Part shown: piece by piece, positions 1 through 9,500 of the stretch
Layout: every line of letters starts with the position of its first letter
Numbering within the stretch: position 1 is the first letter of the stretch
Assembly: GCF_039523035.1 (NCBI RefSeq)
Contig: NZ_BAAAEN010000004.1
Span: 248,001 to 312,000 of the forward strand
Source: Pigmentiphaga daeguensis
GTDB lineage: Bacteria; Pseudomonadota; Gammaproteobacteria; Burkholderiales; Burkholderiaceae_B
Reading direction: 5' to 3'
DNA: 64,000 nt
Program-made: the position numbers and the translations under genes
Notes under the pieces: generated by a model
Seen by the model: only the letters and a program-made list of their open reading frames with translations
What the model was told of the DNA's origin: nothing
The model's database searches: none

Positions 1-1198
1 GGCGCAGCGCCTGCCGCTCGGCGTCGGTGGCCGGGCCGATCCGGCTGCCCGGCGCGACCACGTAGGCGCGCTCGGTCGGTCCCGGCCGGCCCTTTTCGTC
101 CAGCAGCGAGACCAGCGCCTCGCCCACGCCCAGCTCGGTGATGGCGGCGGCGATGTCCAGGCCCGGATTGGGCCGCATGGTGTCGGCCGCCGACTTCACC
201 GCCTTCTGGTCGCGCGGCGTGAAGGCCCGCAGCGCGTGCTGCACGCGGTTGCCGAGCTGGCCCAGCACCGTCTCGGGGATGTCCAGCGGGTTCTGGGTGC
301 AGAAATAGACGCCCACGGCCTTGGAACGGATCAGCCGGACCACCTGCTCGATCTTGTCCAGCAGCGCCTTGGGCGCGTCGTTGAACAACAGGTGCGCCTC
401 GTCGAAGAAGAACACGAACTTCGGCTTGTCGGTGTCGCCGGCCTCGGGCAGGTGCTCGAACAGCGTGGACAGCATCCACAACAGGAAGGTCGCGTACAGC
501 GTGGGCGACTGCATCAGCTTGTCGGCGGCCAGGATGTTGACCACGCCGCGCCCCTGGGCGTCCGTCTGCATCAGGTCGTCGATGTTCAGCATGGGTTCGC
601 CGAAGAAGCGGTCGCCGCCCTGCGCCTCGAGCGCCAGCAGGCCGCGCTGGATCGCGCCCACCGAGGCGGCCGAGACGTTGCCGTAGCTGGTCTTGAACTG
701 GGCGGCGTTGTCGCCCACGTACTGGAGCATCGCGCGCAGGTCCTTCAGGTCCAGCAGCAGCAGGCCGTTGTCGTCGGCGATGCGGAACACCATGGTCAGC
801 ACGCCGGACTGGGTGTCGTTCAGGTTCAGCATGCGGCCCAGCAGCAGCGGCCCCATGTCGGACACCGTGGCCCGCACCGGATGCCCCTGCTCGCCGAAGA
901 CGTCCCACAGCGTGGCCGGGCTCGCGCCCCAGGCCAGCTCGTCCAGCCCCAGCGACTTGAGCCGCTCCTGCAGCTTGGGCGTGGGCGCGCCGGCCTGGGA
1001 AATCCCGGTCAGGTCGCCCTTGACGTCGGCCATGAACACCGGCACGCCCTGGCGCGAGAAGGCTTCGGCCATGACCTGCAGGGTGACCGTCTTGCCGGTG
1101 CCGGTCGCGCCGGTGATGCAGCCGTGGCGGTTGGCCATGCCCGGCAGCAGGAAAAGCTCGGTTTTGGCGTTCTTGGCAAGGAGAATGGGAGCGGCCAT
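1..1198 (-). CDS. HerA-like ATPase (DUF853, YjgR-type), partial
   Basis: The gene starts at the ATG at 1198 and runs off the left edge of the window, so about 399 residues are present and the C-terminus is missing. Near the N-terminus is a Walker A motif, GATGTGKT, followed by VFMADVKGDL. A Walker B-like FVFFFDEAHLLF lies in the middle, with YFCTQNPLDIP and GNRVQHALRAFTP after it. This motif order is that of the DUF853 / YjgR branch of the HerA-FtsK ATPase superfamily, usually about 500 residues and cytoplasmic. Its cellular role is poorly defined, and a DNA-translocase activity is only inferred from the fold. It is divergent from yebC across a 233-bp gap in which I see no clear promoter or operator. 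Confidence 0.85.
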   Translation of the reverse strand, partial: MAAPILLAKNAKTELFLLPGMANRHGCITGATGTGKTVTLQVMAEAFSRQGVPVFMADVKGDLTGISQAGAPTPKLQERLKSLGLDELAWGASPATLWDVFGEQGHPVRATVSDMGPLLLGRMLNLNDTQSGVLTMVFRIADDNGLLLLDLKDLRAMLQYVGDNAAQFKTSYGNVSAASVGAIQRGLLALEAQGGDRFFGEPMLNIDDLMQTDAQGRGVVNILAADKLMQSPTLYATFLLWMLSTLFEHLPEAGDTDKPKFVFFFDEAHLLFNDAPKALLDKIEQVVRLIRSKAVGVYFCTQNPLDIPETVLGQLGNRVQHALRAFTPRDQKAVKSAADTMRPNPGLDIAAAITELGVGEALVSLLDEKGRPGPTERAYVVAPGSRIGPATDAERQALR

Positions 1199-1431
1199 GA
1201 TGGTTCCGTTGGTCAAACTGGGCGGCGGGGTTGCGGGGATTCTGTGCGCAAGGCCCCGCTCTTGTCAAAAGCCGCGCCGGGCCTGGCTCCGCGCCCCGGT
1301 TCGGGAGCTTTCGCAGGGCTGGGATGGTGCGCGGTCTGTGGTATTGGCAGCAAGTGGACCTTCCTCCGGGAGCCGCCACCTGCCGGTCAAGCTAAAATGC
1401 CCCTTTCATCGTTACGACACAAGCGATTTCC

Positions 1432-2166
1432 ATGGCCGGACATAGCAAATGGGCCAATATCCAGCACCGCAAAGGGCGCCAAGACGCCAAGCGCGGGAAG
1501 CTGTGGACCAAACTGATACGTGAAGTCACCGTGGCCGCCCGCGCCGGCGGCGCCGACCCCGACACCAACCCCCGCCTGCGCCTGGCGTGGGACAAGGCGA
1601 CCGACGCCAACATGCCCAAGGACACCATCCAGCGGGCCATCGCGCGCGGCGCCGGCGGAGCCGACGGCGACAACTACGAGGAAGTCCGCTACGAAGGCTA
1701 TGGCATCGGCGGAGCGGCCGTCATCGTCGACTGCATGACCGACAACCGCACGCGCACCGTGGCCGAGGTCCGCCACGCCTTCGCCAAGCACGGCGGCAAC
1801 CTGGGCCAGGAAGGCTCGGTCGCCTTCATGTTCAAGCACTGCGGCCAGTTCCTGTTCGCCCCCGGGACGCCCGAGGACAAGGTCATGGAACTGGCGCTGG
1901 ATGCCGGCGCCGAAGACGTCATCACCGACGACGAAGGCGTGATCGAGGTCATCTGTGCCCCCACCGACTACGTCGCCGTCAAGCAGGCCTTCGACGGCGC
2001 CGGCATGAAGGCCGAGATGGACGGCATCGTGATGAAGGCGCTCAACGAAACGGCCCTGTCCGGCGAGGACGCCGAGAAAATGCAGAAATTGCTGGACGTG
2101 CTGGAATCCCTGGACGACGTCCAGGAGGTCTACACCACCGCGGTCATGGACGAGTCACCCACATGA
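1432..2166 (+). CDS. yebC: YebC/PmpR family protein
   Basis: The 244-residue product opens with MAGHSKWANIQHRKG and continues with DAKRGKLWTKLIREV, the conserved N-terminus of the YebC/PmpR/TACO1 family. It contains GGNLGQEGSVAFMF and a strongly acidic surface, including EDVITDDEGVIEV. Length matches the family at about 240-250 residues. Members were described as DNA-binding regulators, and recent work links the family to relief of ribosome stalling at proline-rich stretches, so the regulator label may be incomplete. The ATG is chosen because the family consensus begins exactly there. Its TGA stop overlaps the purD start by three bases, which suggests co-translation with purD. Confidence 0.95.
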   Translation: MAGHSKWANIQHRKGRQDAKRGKLWTKLIREVTVAARAGGADPDTNPRLRLAWDKATDANMPKDTIQRAIARGAGGADGDNYEEVRYEGYGIGGAAVIVDCMTDNRTRTVAEVRHAFAKHGGNLGQEGSVAFMFKHCGQFLFAPGTPEDKVMELALDAGAEDVITDDEGVIEVICAPTDYVAVKQAFDGAGMKAEMDGIVMKALNETALSGEDAEKMQKLLDVLESLDDVQEVYTTAVMDESPT

Positions 2167-3458
2167 AGCTTCTCGTCATCGGCTCCGGCGGCCGCGAACA
2201 CGCCCTGGCCTGGCAACTGGCCAAAGCCGCGAAGACCCAGAAGGTGTTCGTCGCCCCCGGCAACGGCGGCACGGCCCTGACCTCGCACCTGCAGAACATC
2301 TCCCTCACCGACCCGACGCAACTGGCCGACTTCGTCGAAAAGGAAGGCATAGGCCTGACCGTTGTCGGTCCCGAGGCCCCGCTCGCGGCCGGCGTGGTGG
2401 ACATCTTCCGCGCGCGCGGCCTGAAGATCTTCGGTCCCACCAAGGCCGCCGCGCAGCTGGAAAGCTCCAAGGACTTCGCCAAGGCCTTCATGGTCCGGCA
2501 CGGCATTCCCACCGCCAAGTACCAGACCTTCACCGACCCGGCGCAGGCGCACGCCTACATCGACCAGGAAGGCGCGCCCATCGTCATCAAGGCCGACGGC
2601 CTGGCCGCCGGCAAGGGCGTGGTGGTCGCCGCCTCGGTCCAGGAAGCCCACGCCGCGGTCGACGCCATGCTGGGCGACGGCAAGCTGGGCCAGGCGGGCG
2701 CCCGCGTGGTGATCGAGGAATGCCTCGAGGGCGAGGAAGCCAGCTTCATCGTGCTGTGCGACGGCAAGCACGTGCTGCCGCTGGCCACCAGCCAGGACCA
2801 CAAGCGCCTCAAGGACAACGACGAAGGCCCCAACACCGGCGGCATGGGCGCCTACTCGCCCGCCCCCGTGGTCACGCCCGAGCTGCATGGCCGCATCATG
2901 CGCGAGGTCATTTGGCCCACCATCCAGGGCATGGCCAAGGACGGCATTCCGTTCACCGGCTTCCTGTACGCCGGCCTGATGATCGGCCCGAACGGCATCA
3001 AGGTGCTGGAATTCAACTGCCGCATGGGCGATCCGGAGACGCAGCCCATCATGATGCGCGTCAAGAGCGACCTGCTGGAAGTCTTCGAGCACGCGGTGGC
3101 CGGCACGCTGGACCAGGCCAACATCGACTGGGACCGCCGCACCGCGCTGGGCGTGGTCATGGCCGCCCACAACTATCCCGATACCCCGCGCACCGGCGAC
3201 GTCATCCGCGGCCTGCCCGCCGAGACGCCCGACAGCATGGTGTTCCATGCCGGCACCACCGAAAGCGGCGGCGAGGTCCGGACCAGCGGCGGCCGGGTGC
3301 TGTGCGTCACGGCGCTGGGCGACTCCGCCCGGCTGGCGCAGCAGCGCGCCTACGACGTGCTGCAGTCCATCCAGTTCGACGGCGCGCAGTACCGCCGCGA
3401 CATCGGCTGGCGCGCCATCACGCGCCGCAACGCCCCCGCGGAGCCCGGCACGGCATGA
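2163..3458 (+). CDS. purD: Phosphoribosylamine-glycine ligase
   Basis: This 431-residue enzyme makes glycinamide ribonucleotide from phosphoribosylamine, glycine and ATP, an early step of purine synthesis in the cytoplasm. The N-terminus MKLLVIGSGGREHALAW is the family signature. The ATP-grasp region contains IKADGLAAGKGVVVA, and HKRLKDNDEGPNTGGMGAY and NCRMGDPETQ are also typical. The open frame extends further upstream, but the ATG at 2163 is chosen because it matches the canonical N-terminus and overlaps the yebC stop as ATGA. The stop overlaps hemF in the same way, so yebC, purD, hemF and nadD look like one translationally coupled unit. Confidence 0.97.
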   Translation: MKLLVIGSGGREHALAWQLAKAAKTQKVFVAPGNGGTALTSHLQNISLTDPTQLADFVEKEGIGLTVVGPEAPLAAGVVDIFRARGLKIFGPTKAAAQLESSKDFAKAFMVRHGIPTAKYQTFTDPAQAHAYIDQEGAPIVIKADGLAAGKGVVVAASVQEAHAAVDAMLGDGKLGQAGARVVIEECLEGEEASFIVLCDGKHVLPLATSQDHKRLKDNDEGPNTGGMGAYSPAPVVTPELHGRIMREVIWPTIQGMAKDGIPFTGFLYAGLMIGPNGIKVLEFNCRMGDPETQPIMMRVKSDLLEVFEHAVAGTLDQANIDWDRRTALGVVMAAHNYPDTPRTGDVIRGLPAETPDSMVFHAGTTESGGEVRTSGGRVLCVTALGDSARLAQQRAYDVLQSIQFDGAQYRRDIGWRAITRRNAPAEPGTA

Positions 3459-4363
3459 AGATAGACACCGCGCTGACCCGCGCCTATTTCACCGGCCTGC
3501 AGTCCCGCATCGTCCAGGCCCTGGAGGAAATCGAAGGCGGCCCCTTCCGTTCGGACGCCTGGGAGCGGGCCGAAGGCGGGGGCGGCGTCTCCCGGCTGAT
3601 CGAGGGAGGCCGGGTGTTCGAACGCGGCGGCGTGCTGTTCAGCCACGTGACCGGCGCCACGCTGCCGCCCTCGGCCAGCGCCCACCGCCCCGAGCTGGCC
3701 GGACGCCCCTGGGAAGCCATGGGCGTCTCGCTGGTGATCCACCCGCGCAATCCCTACGTGCCCACGGTGCACATGAACGTGCGGGTGTTCATTGCCAAGT
3801 CCGTCCATGCATCGGACGACGATGACGTGTTCTGGTTCGGCGGCGGCATGGACCTGACCCCGTACTACCCCTTCGAGGAAGACGCGGTCCATTTCCACCG
3901 CGCGTGCAAGGCCGCGCTCGACCCCAGCGGCGCCGATCTCCATCCGCGCTTCAAGAAGTGGTGCGACGAGTACTTCTACCTCAAGCACCGCAAGGAAGCC
4001 CGGGGCCTGGGCGGCATCTTCTTCGACGACTTCAACGAAGGCGGCTTCGACCATGCCTTCGCCGCCACCCGTTCGGTGGGCGATGCCTTCCTGGATGCCT
4101 ACCTGCCCATCGTGCGCCGGCGCCTGGCCCTGCCCTACGGCGAACGCGAACGCGACTTCCAGGCCTACCGCCGCGGACGCTACGTCGAGTTCAACCTGGT
4201 CTTCGACCGCGGCACGCTGTTCGGCCTGCAATCGGGCGGGCGCACGGAGTCCATCCTGATGTCCATGCCGCCGCTGGCGCAATGGCGCTACGACTGGCAC
4301 CCCGAACCCGGTTCGCCCGAGGCCCGCCTCTACGAACTGCTGCCCCCCCGGGACTGGGTTTGA
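3455..4363 (+). CDS. hemF: Oxygen-dependent coproporphyrinogen III oxidase
   Basis: The 302-residue protein carries out the aerobic decarboxylation of coproporphyrinogen III to protoporphyrinogen IX in heme synthesis. Diagnostic stretches are HPRNPYVPTVHMNVR, FGGGMDLTPYYPFEEDAVHF, KHRKEARGLGGIFFDD and EFNLVFDRGTLFGLQSGGR. Length fits the HemF family at about 300 residues. The ATG overlaps the purD TGA, and the hemF TGA in turn overlaps the TTG start of nadD. I see no promoter inside this packed run, so transcription probably comes from upstream of yebC. Confidence 0.97.
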   Translation: MKIDTALTRAYFTGLQSRIVQALEEIEGGPFRSDAWERAEGGGGVSRLIEGGRVFERGGVLFSHVTGATLPPSASAHRPELAGRPWEAMGVSLVIHPRNPYVPTVHMNVRVFIAKSVHASDDDDVFWFGGGMDLTPYYPFEEDAVHFHRACKAALDPSGADLHPRFKKWCDEYFYLKHRKEARGLGGIFFDDFNEGGFDHAFAATRSVGDAFLDAYLPIVRRRLALPYGERERDFQAYRRGRYVEFNLVFDRGTLFGLQSGGRTESILMSMPPLAQWRYDWHPEPGSPEARLYELLPPRDWV

Positions 4364-4989
4364 GCGCCTCCACGACACCTCGCATCGGTCTTCTGGGGGG
4401 CAGCTTCGACCCCATCCACGAAGCGCACCTGACGCTGGCCCGCACGGCGCTCGCCCACCTGGGCGCAGCCTCGGTCCAGCTCATACCCGCGGCCGCGCCG
4501 TGGCAGCGCCAGCCCCTGGCCGCCACGGCCGAACAGCGCGCGCAGATGGTCGCGCTGGCCATCGCCGGCCAGCCCGGTCTGGCCCTGAACCGGATCGAGA
4601 TCGATCGCGGCGGTCCCAGCTACACCATCGATACCCTGCGCGCCCTGGCGGGCGGCACGGGCACGCCGGTTGCTGGAGACGCTCGCTACGTCTGGATCCT
4701 GGGCGCGGACCAATTGGCGAATTTCTGTACCTGGAATGAATGGCAGGGCATCGTCGCGCTGGCCGATCTCGCGGTGGCCGGCCGCCCTGGCAACGAGCCC
4801 GAGCCGCCCGCTGCGCTGCACGCGGAACTGGCGCGGCACGGGCGCACCCTGCACCGGCTGCCCATGCCCGAGATGGCGATATCCAGCTCCGGCATCCGGC
4901 AACGGCTGGCCCGCGGCGAATCGGTCGACGGCCTCGTTCCCCCCGCCGTACTTCGGTACATCACCCAGCATCGCCTGTATCAGGCCTGA
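4360..4989 (+). CDS. nadD: Nicotinate-nucleotide adenylyltransferase
   Basis: The 209-residue product shows the nucleotidyltransferase motif GLLGGSFDPIHEAHL near the N-terminus and the C-terminal signature AISSSGIRQRLARGES. It transfers AMP to nicotinate mononucleotide in NAD synthesis. The chosen start is a TTG at 4360 that overlaps the hemF stop as TTGA. No ATG is available between the stop and the GGSFDP motif, so the TTG is well supported. rsfS follows two bases after the stop, the usual neighbour of nadD in proteobacteria. Confidence 0.95.
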   Translation: MSASTTPRIGLLGGSFDPIHEAHLTLARTALAHLGAASVQLIPAAAPWQRQPLAATAEQRAQMVALAIAGQPGLALNRIEIDRGGPSYTIDTLRALAGGTGTPVAGDARYVWILGADQLANFCTWNEWQGIVALADLAVAGRPGNEPEPPAALHAELARHGRTLHRLPMPEMAISSSGIRQRLARGESVDGLVPPAVLRYITQHRLYQA

Positions 4990-4991
4990 AT

Positions 4992-5351
4992 ATGGACATA
5001 CGCAAACTACAACGCGCCGTCGTCGATGCCCTCGAGGACGTCAAGGCGCAGAACATCACGGTGCTGAACACCACCCACCTGACCAGCCTGTTCGACCGCG
5101 TCGTCATCGCGAGCGGCACCTCGAACCGGCAGACCCGGGCCCTGGCTTCCAGCGTGAGCGAGAAGATCAAGGCCCTGGGCGGCGAGGTCATCGCCACCGA
5201 AGGCGAGGAAACCGGCGAGTGGGTGCTGGTGGACCTGGGCGACATCGTCGTCCATATCATGCAGCCGGCCATCCGCCAGTACTACAACCTGGAAGAGGTC
5301 TGGGGCGGCAAGCCCGTCCGGGTGAAGTTGAGTCCCCCCCCTACGCGCTGA
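4992..5351 (+). CDS. rsfS: Ribosome silencing factor RsfS
   Basis: The 119-residue protein belongs to the RsfS/Iojap/DUF143 family, which binds ribosomal protein L14 and blocks subunit joining when nutrients are low. Typical segments are NTTHLTSLFDRVVIASGTS, EGEETGEWVLVDLGDIVVHI and ENL-like NLEEVWGG. The last residues, SPPPTR, and the TGA stop are encoded by the start of an intergenic repeat that contains eight consecutive C (5334-5341). Gain of one C would remove the stop and extend the protein by about two dozen residues, to a TGA near 5425. The gene sits between nadD and rlmH, as in many proteobacteria. Confidence 0.95.
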   Translation: MDIRKLQRAVVDALEDVKAQNITVLNTTHLTSLFDRVVIASGTSNRQTRALASSVSEKIKALGGEVIATEGEETGEWVLVDLGDIVVHIMQPAIRQYYNLEEVWGGKPVRVKLSPPPTR

Positions 5352-5414
5352 CGCGCGCCCCCCAGGGGGCGATGCGAGTGGACCGGCAAAGCCGGATCCA
5401 CCGCATCCTGGGTC
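5334..5414 (+). repeat. Intergenic hairpin repeat, copy 1
   Basis: It begins with an 8-C tract, then CTACGCGCTGACGCGCGC, a CCCCCCAGGGGGCG block, and a hairpin with arms GATGCGAGTGGACCGGC and GCCGGATCCACCGCATC around an AAA loop, ending in CTGGG. The two arms pair over their whole length with one bulged base each. The same architecture recurs at six or more other places in the window, usually just after a stop codon. This copy overlaps the last codons of rsfS. Confidence 0.85.
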
Positions 5415-5442
5415 TGGACATCTGACTAACGAGGCTTGGGGC

Positions 5443-5916
5443 ATGAAGCTCATCATCATCGCCGTGGGGCATCGCATGCCGGGCTGGGTGGACGAGGCCT
5501 ATGCGGACTATGCCAAGCGCATGCCGCCCGACCTGCCGATCGAACTGCGCGAGGTGCGGCCGGAGCCGCGCACCACGGGCAAGACCGCCGCGCAGATGCA
5601 GGCGCTGGAAGCCCGGCGCATCGAAGCCGCCCTGCCCGCCGGCGGACGCTGGCTGGCCCTGGACGAGCGGGGCCGCGACCTGACCACGATGGACCTGTCC
5701 AAACAGATGCAGCAATGGCGCGACGACGGCCAGGACGTCGCCCTGCTGATAGGCGGGCCCGACGGGCTCGACCCCGACCTGAAGCGCCGCTGCCACGGCA
5801 TGCTGCGGCTGTCCAGCCTGACGCTGCCGCATGGCATGGTGCGCGTGCTGCTGGCCGAGCAACTGTACCGGGCCTGGTCCATCCTGGCCAACCACCCCTA
5901 TCATCGAGGCGGCTAG
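5443..5916 (+). CDS. rlmH: 23S rRNA pseudouridine-1915 N3-methyltransferase
   Basis: The 157-residue product is a small SPOUT methyltransferase that methylates pseudouridine 1915 in helix 69 of 23S rRNA on assembled ribosomes. It opens with MKLIIIAVGHRMPGWVDEAY and carries the cofactor-knot segments LLIGGPDGL and SLTLPHGMVRVLLAEQLYRA, ending in YHRGG as RlmH proteins typically do. Length is exactly that of the family at about 155-157 residues. The gene follows rsfS after a repeat unit and is followed by a second repeat unit. Confidence 0.97.
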   Translation: MKLIIIAVGHRMPGWVDEAYADYAKRMPPDLPIELREVRPEPRTTGKTAAQMQALEARRIEAALPAGGRWLALDERGRDLTTMDLSKQMQQWRDDGQDVALLIGGPDGLDPDLKRRCHGMLRLSSLTLPHGMVRVLLAEQLYRAWSILANHPYHRGG

Positions 5917-5924
5917 GATGAAAC

Positions 5925-6005
5925 CCACCCCCTACCCGCTTACGCGGGCCCCCTCAAGGGGGCGACGCTGGCGGACCGGCAAAGCCGGATCCGCGGCGTC
6001 CTGGA
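5925..6005 (+). repeat. Intergenic hairpin repeat, copy 2
   Basis: It lies nine bases after the rlmH stop. The order is the same as in copy 1: CCCCCTACCCGCTTACGCGG, CCCCCTCAAGGGGGCG, then a hairpin at 5964-6000 with arms GACGCTGGCGGACCGGC and GCCGGATCCGCGGCGTC around AAA. Relative to copy 1 the outer stem has changed on both sides so that pairing is kept. Confidence 0.85.
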
Positions 6006-6062
6006 CCAACCAGCACCCGCTTCATCCGTCACGAAAGGCGCATCGCGCCATGGGGCGCTGAC

Positions 6063-6659
6063 ATGCCTCCCATCTACCTCGCCTCGCGCAGCCCGCGCCG
6101 CCGGGAACTCCTGGCGCAACTGGGCGTCGAGCACGAATTGCTGCTGCCGCCGCCCTCGAACGGTCCCGACGAGCCGCAGCTACCGGGCGAACCCGCCGCC
6201 GACTACGTGCGCCGCACGGCCCGCGAAAAAGCGCTGACCGGCGCCGAACTGCTGAAGCAGCGCAAGCTGGCCGAGCGCCCCATCCTGGCGGCGGACACGA
6301 CCGTCATCCTGGACGGCGAGGTGCTGGGCAAGCCGGTCGACCGGGACGATGCCCAGCGCATCCTGGCCCGGCTGTCGGGGTCCGAGCACGAGGTGCACAC
6401 GGCCCTCGCGCTGGTCCATCGCGGCGCGCTGCACGAAGACGTCTCGATCACCCGCGTGCGCTTTCGCGAACTGACGCCGCGCGACATCGCGCGCTATTGC
6501 GACACCGGCGAACCCTACGACAAGGCCGGCGCCTACGGCATACAAGGCCTGGGCGGCGTATTCGTGCAGCACATCGCCGGCAGCTTCACCGGCGTGATGG
6601 GCCTGCCGCTGTACGAGACGGCGCGCCTGCTGGGGCTGGCCGGCATCGTCCTGCCCTGA
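6063..6659 (+). CDS. maf: Maf family nucleoside triphosphate pyrophosphatase
   Basis: The 198-residue protein begins MPPIYLASRSPRRRELL, the phosphate-binding signature of Maf proteins. It has ILAADTTVILDGEVLGKP and EPYDKAGAYGIQGLGG further on, both family hallmarks. Members hydrolyse dTTP, UTP or modified pyrimidine nucleotides to monophosphates and have been linked to septum inhibition. The sequence does not settle whether this is the dTTP/UTP-type (YhdE) or the m7GTP-type (YceF), although the overall pattern favours YhdE. It sits between rlmH and rng, a common beta- and gammaproteobacterial order. Confidence 0.95.
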   Translation: MPPIYLASRSPRRRELLAQLGVEHELLLPPPSNGPDEPQLPGEPAADYVRRTAREKALTGAELLKQRKLAERPILAADTTVILDGEVLGKPVDRDDAQRILARLSGSEHEVHTALALVHRGALHEDVSITRVRFRELTPRDIARYCDTGEPYDKAGAYGIQGLGGVFVQHIAGSFTGVMGLPLYETARLLGLAGIVLP

Positions 6660-6726
6660 TCCCGGCCCCGCCGGCACCCGACTCGCGGTAAGCTGCGGAT
6701 AGTCGCGCACGCCACCGGCACATTCC

Positions 6727-8193
<1,467 letters not shown>

Positions 8194-8258
8194 TGCGGAT
8201 GTCCTGGATCAAACGGCATGCGCACGCAACCACGGCCTAGGCATGGGCCGGGCTTGAA

Positions 8259-8279
8259 CTCGTGTATCGTGTTCACGAG
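8259..8279. promoter_or_regulatory. Short dyad upstream of the acetyltransferase gene
   Basis: CTCGTG and CACGAG form a six-base inverted repeat around TATCGTGTT in the 124-bp gap after rng. It could be an operator for the acetyltransferase gene starting at 8318. Six-base dyads occur by chance, so support is weak. Confidence 0.25.
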
Positions 8280-8317
8280 GCGCTCCTGACAATCGGCATA
8301 TCCCTTTGCAGCCATCC

Positions 8318-8812
8318 ATGACACTCCCATCCCTGCGCCCCCTCTCCATCAACGACTACGAACCCATCGCCTCGGTGGTCGACGACTGGTGGGGCGGCCG
8401 TCCCATGCGCGGCCTGTTGCAGCGCCTGTTCTTCGAGCACTTCCGCGACACCAGCTTCGTCGCCGGCCAGCCCGGGGAAGTGCGCGCCTTCCTGATCGGC
8501 TTCGTCTCGCAATCGGAAGCGGGCGTGGCCTACATCCATTTCGTCGGCGTCGACCCCACGCTGCGCGCCGCGGGCCTGGGGCGGGTGCTGTACGAGCGAT
8601 TCTTCGATACCGTGCGGGCCCGCGGCTGCCGCGAAGTGCGCAGCATCACCTCGCCCGCCAATAGGGGCTCGATCGCCTTCCACCGGCGCATGGGCTTCGA
8701 GCTGGCGCCCGGAACCGGTGTCGTCGACGGCGTCCCCGTCCATCTCGACCATGCCGGCCCAGGCCAGCATCGCGTGTGCTTCCACAAGCCCATCGCGCCC
8801 GCCCTTTCCTGA
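8318..8812 (+). CDS. GNAT family N-acetyltransferase
   Basis: The 164-residue protein has the GNAT acetyl-CoA-binding motif in VDPTLRAAGLGRVLYERFF (R-x2-G-x-G/A pattern), preceded by AYIHFVGV and followed by NRGSIAFHRRMGFEL, the usual last strand and helix. The acceptor substrate cannot be inferred. The ATG at 8318 is preferred over the in-frame TTG at 8306. The protein ends 20 bases before the thioesterase gene, so the two may be co-transcribed. No signal peptide or membrane segment is visible. Confidence 0.88.
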   Translation: MTLPSLRPLSINDYEPIASVVDDWWGGRPMRGLLQRLFFEHFRDTSFVAGQPGEVRAFLIGFVSQSEAGVAYIHFVGVDPTLRAAGLGRVLYERFFDTVRARGCREVRSITSPANRGSIAFHRRMGFELAPGTGVVDGVPVHLDHAGPGQHRVCFHKPIAPALS

Positions 8813-8832
8813 CGAACCCAGCCCGTCTCTCC

Positions 8833-9243
8833 ATGCAAACCGCGCACACCTTCCGGCTCCCCTACAAGATCCACTTCTCGCGCTGCGACCCGGCCGGCAT
8901 CATCTTCTATCCGCAGTACTTCATCCTGTTCAACGACCTGGTCGAGAGCTGGATAGACGCGATCCTGCCCGGCGGCTACCACGGCCTGGTGGGCGAGCGG
9001 CGGGTGGGCATGCCGACCGTGCACATCGAATCGGACTTCCGCGCAATCAGCCGCTTCGGCGAGCAGGTGTGGCTGGAACTGGAGGTCACGCGCGTAGGCA
9101 ACCGCTCGCTCACGCTGGCCTGGCGCTGCGTGGGCACGGACGACGTCGTACGGATGTCGGCGGTCCAAACCCTGGTCACCACCTCGCTGGACACGCACAA
9201 ATCGATCGCCCTGCCCGACGACCTGCGAACTGCAATAGGGTAG
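8833..9243 (+). CDS. 4-hydroxybenzoyl-CoA thioesterase-like hot-dog protein
   Basis: The 136-residue product has the 4HBT signature FSRCDPAGIIFYPQYFILFND, with the catalytic Asp in the D-P-A-G-I segment. This is followed by a single hot-dog fold containing FRAISRFGEQVWLELEV and VGNRSLTLAW. Such proteins hydrolyse aryl- or acyl-CoA thioesters. The acyl group is unknown here, but close relatives include aromatic acyl-CoA thioesterases. The ATG at 8833 is chosen because the consensus starts shortly after it; an upstream in-frame ATG at 8776 would overlap the acetyltransferase gene. The TAG stop abuts a giant palindrome. Confidence 0.9.
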   Translation: MQTAHTFRLPYKIHFSRCDPAGIIFYPQYFILFNDLVESWIDAILPGGYHGLVGERRVGMPTVHIESDFRAISRFGEQVWLELEVTRVGNRSLTLAWRCVGTDDVVRMSAVQTLVTTSLDTHKSIALPDDLRTAIG

Positions 9244-9500
9244 GGGGGGCCCCCCCCCTACGCCCTTCGGGCGCCCCCCAGGGGGCGAAACCGGCGGACT
9301 GGCAAAGCCAGATCCGCGGTTTCCTGGGTCTAGTTCCTTTATCTTGGGTTGGAGCACCTGTGCTTCGCTGGCTGCCAGCGGTAGCAACGGTGTGACATAC
9401 CAAGATAAAGGAACTAGACCCAGGATGCGGTGGATCCTGGCTCCGCCGGTCCACCCGCATCGCCCCCTGGGGGGCGCGCGTCAGCGCGTAGGGGGGGGCC
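9244..9500. repeat. Giant palindrome of two head-to-head repeat units (copies 3 and 4)
   Basis: The whole space between two converging stop codons is one imperfect palindrome centred near 9373. The outer parts are repeat units in opposite orientation: CCCTACGCCCTTCGGGCG with a GAAACCGGCGGACTGGC hairpin on the left, and the mirror form ending GCGCGTCAGCGCGTAGGG on the right. Inside, 25-base arms at 9323-9347 and 9400-9424, containing CTAGTTCCTTTATCTTGG and its complement, match perfectly. The centre is CGCTGGC-T-GCCAGCG. It would fold into a long hairpin on either strand and could stop transcription from both genes. No transposase is present. Confidence 0.85.

Noticed and set aside
2130..3248. 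372-residue minus-strand frame across purD
   Set aside because: Same artefact as other antisense frames: no motif, no ribosome site, and purD is certain.
9326..9424. Palindrome core considered as an insertion sequence
   Set aside because: There is no transposase frame and no target-site duplication visible; the element is too short. A non-autonomous element remains possible and is reported as a repeat.
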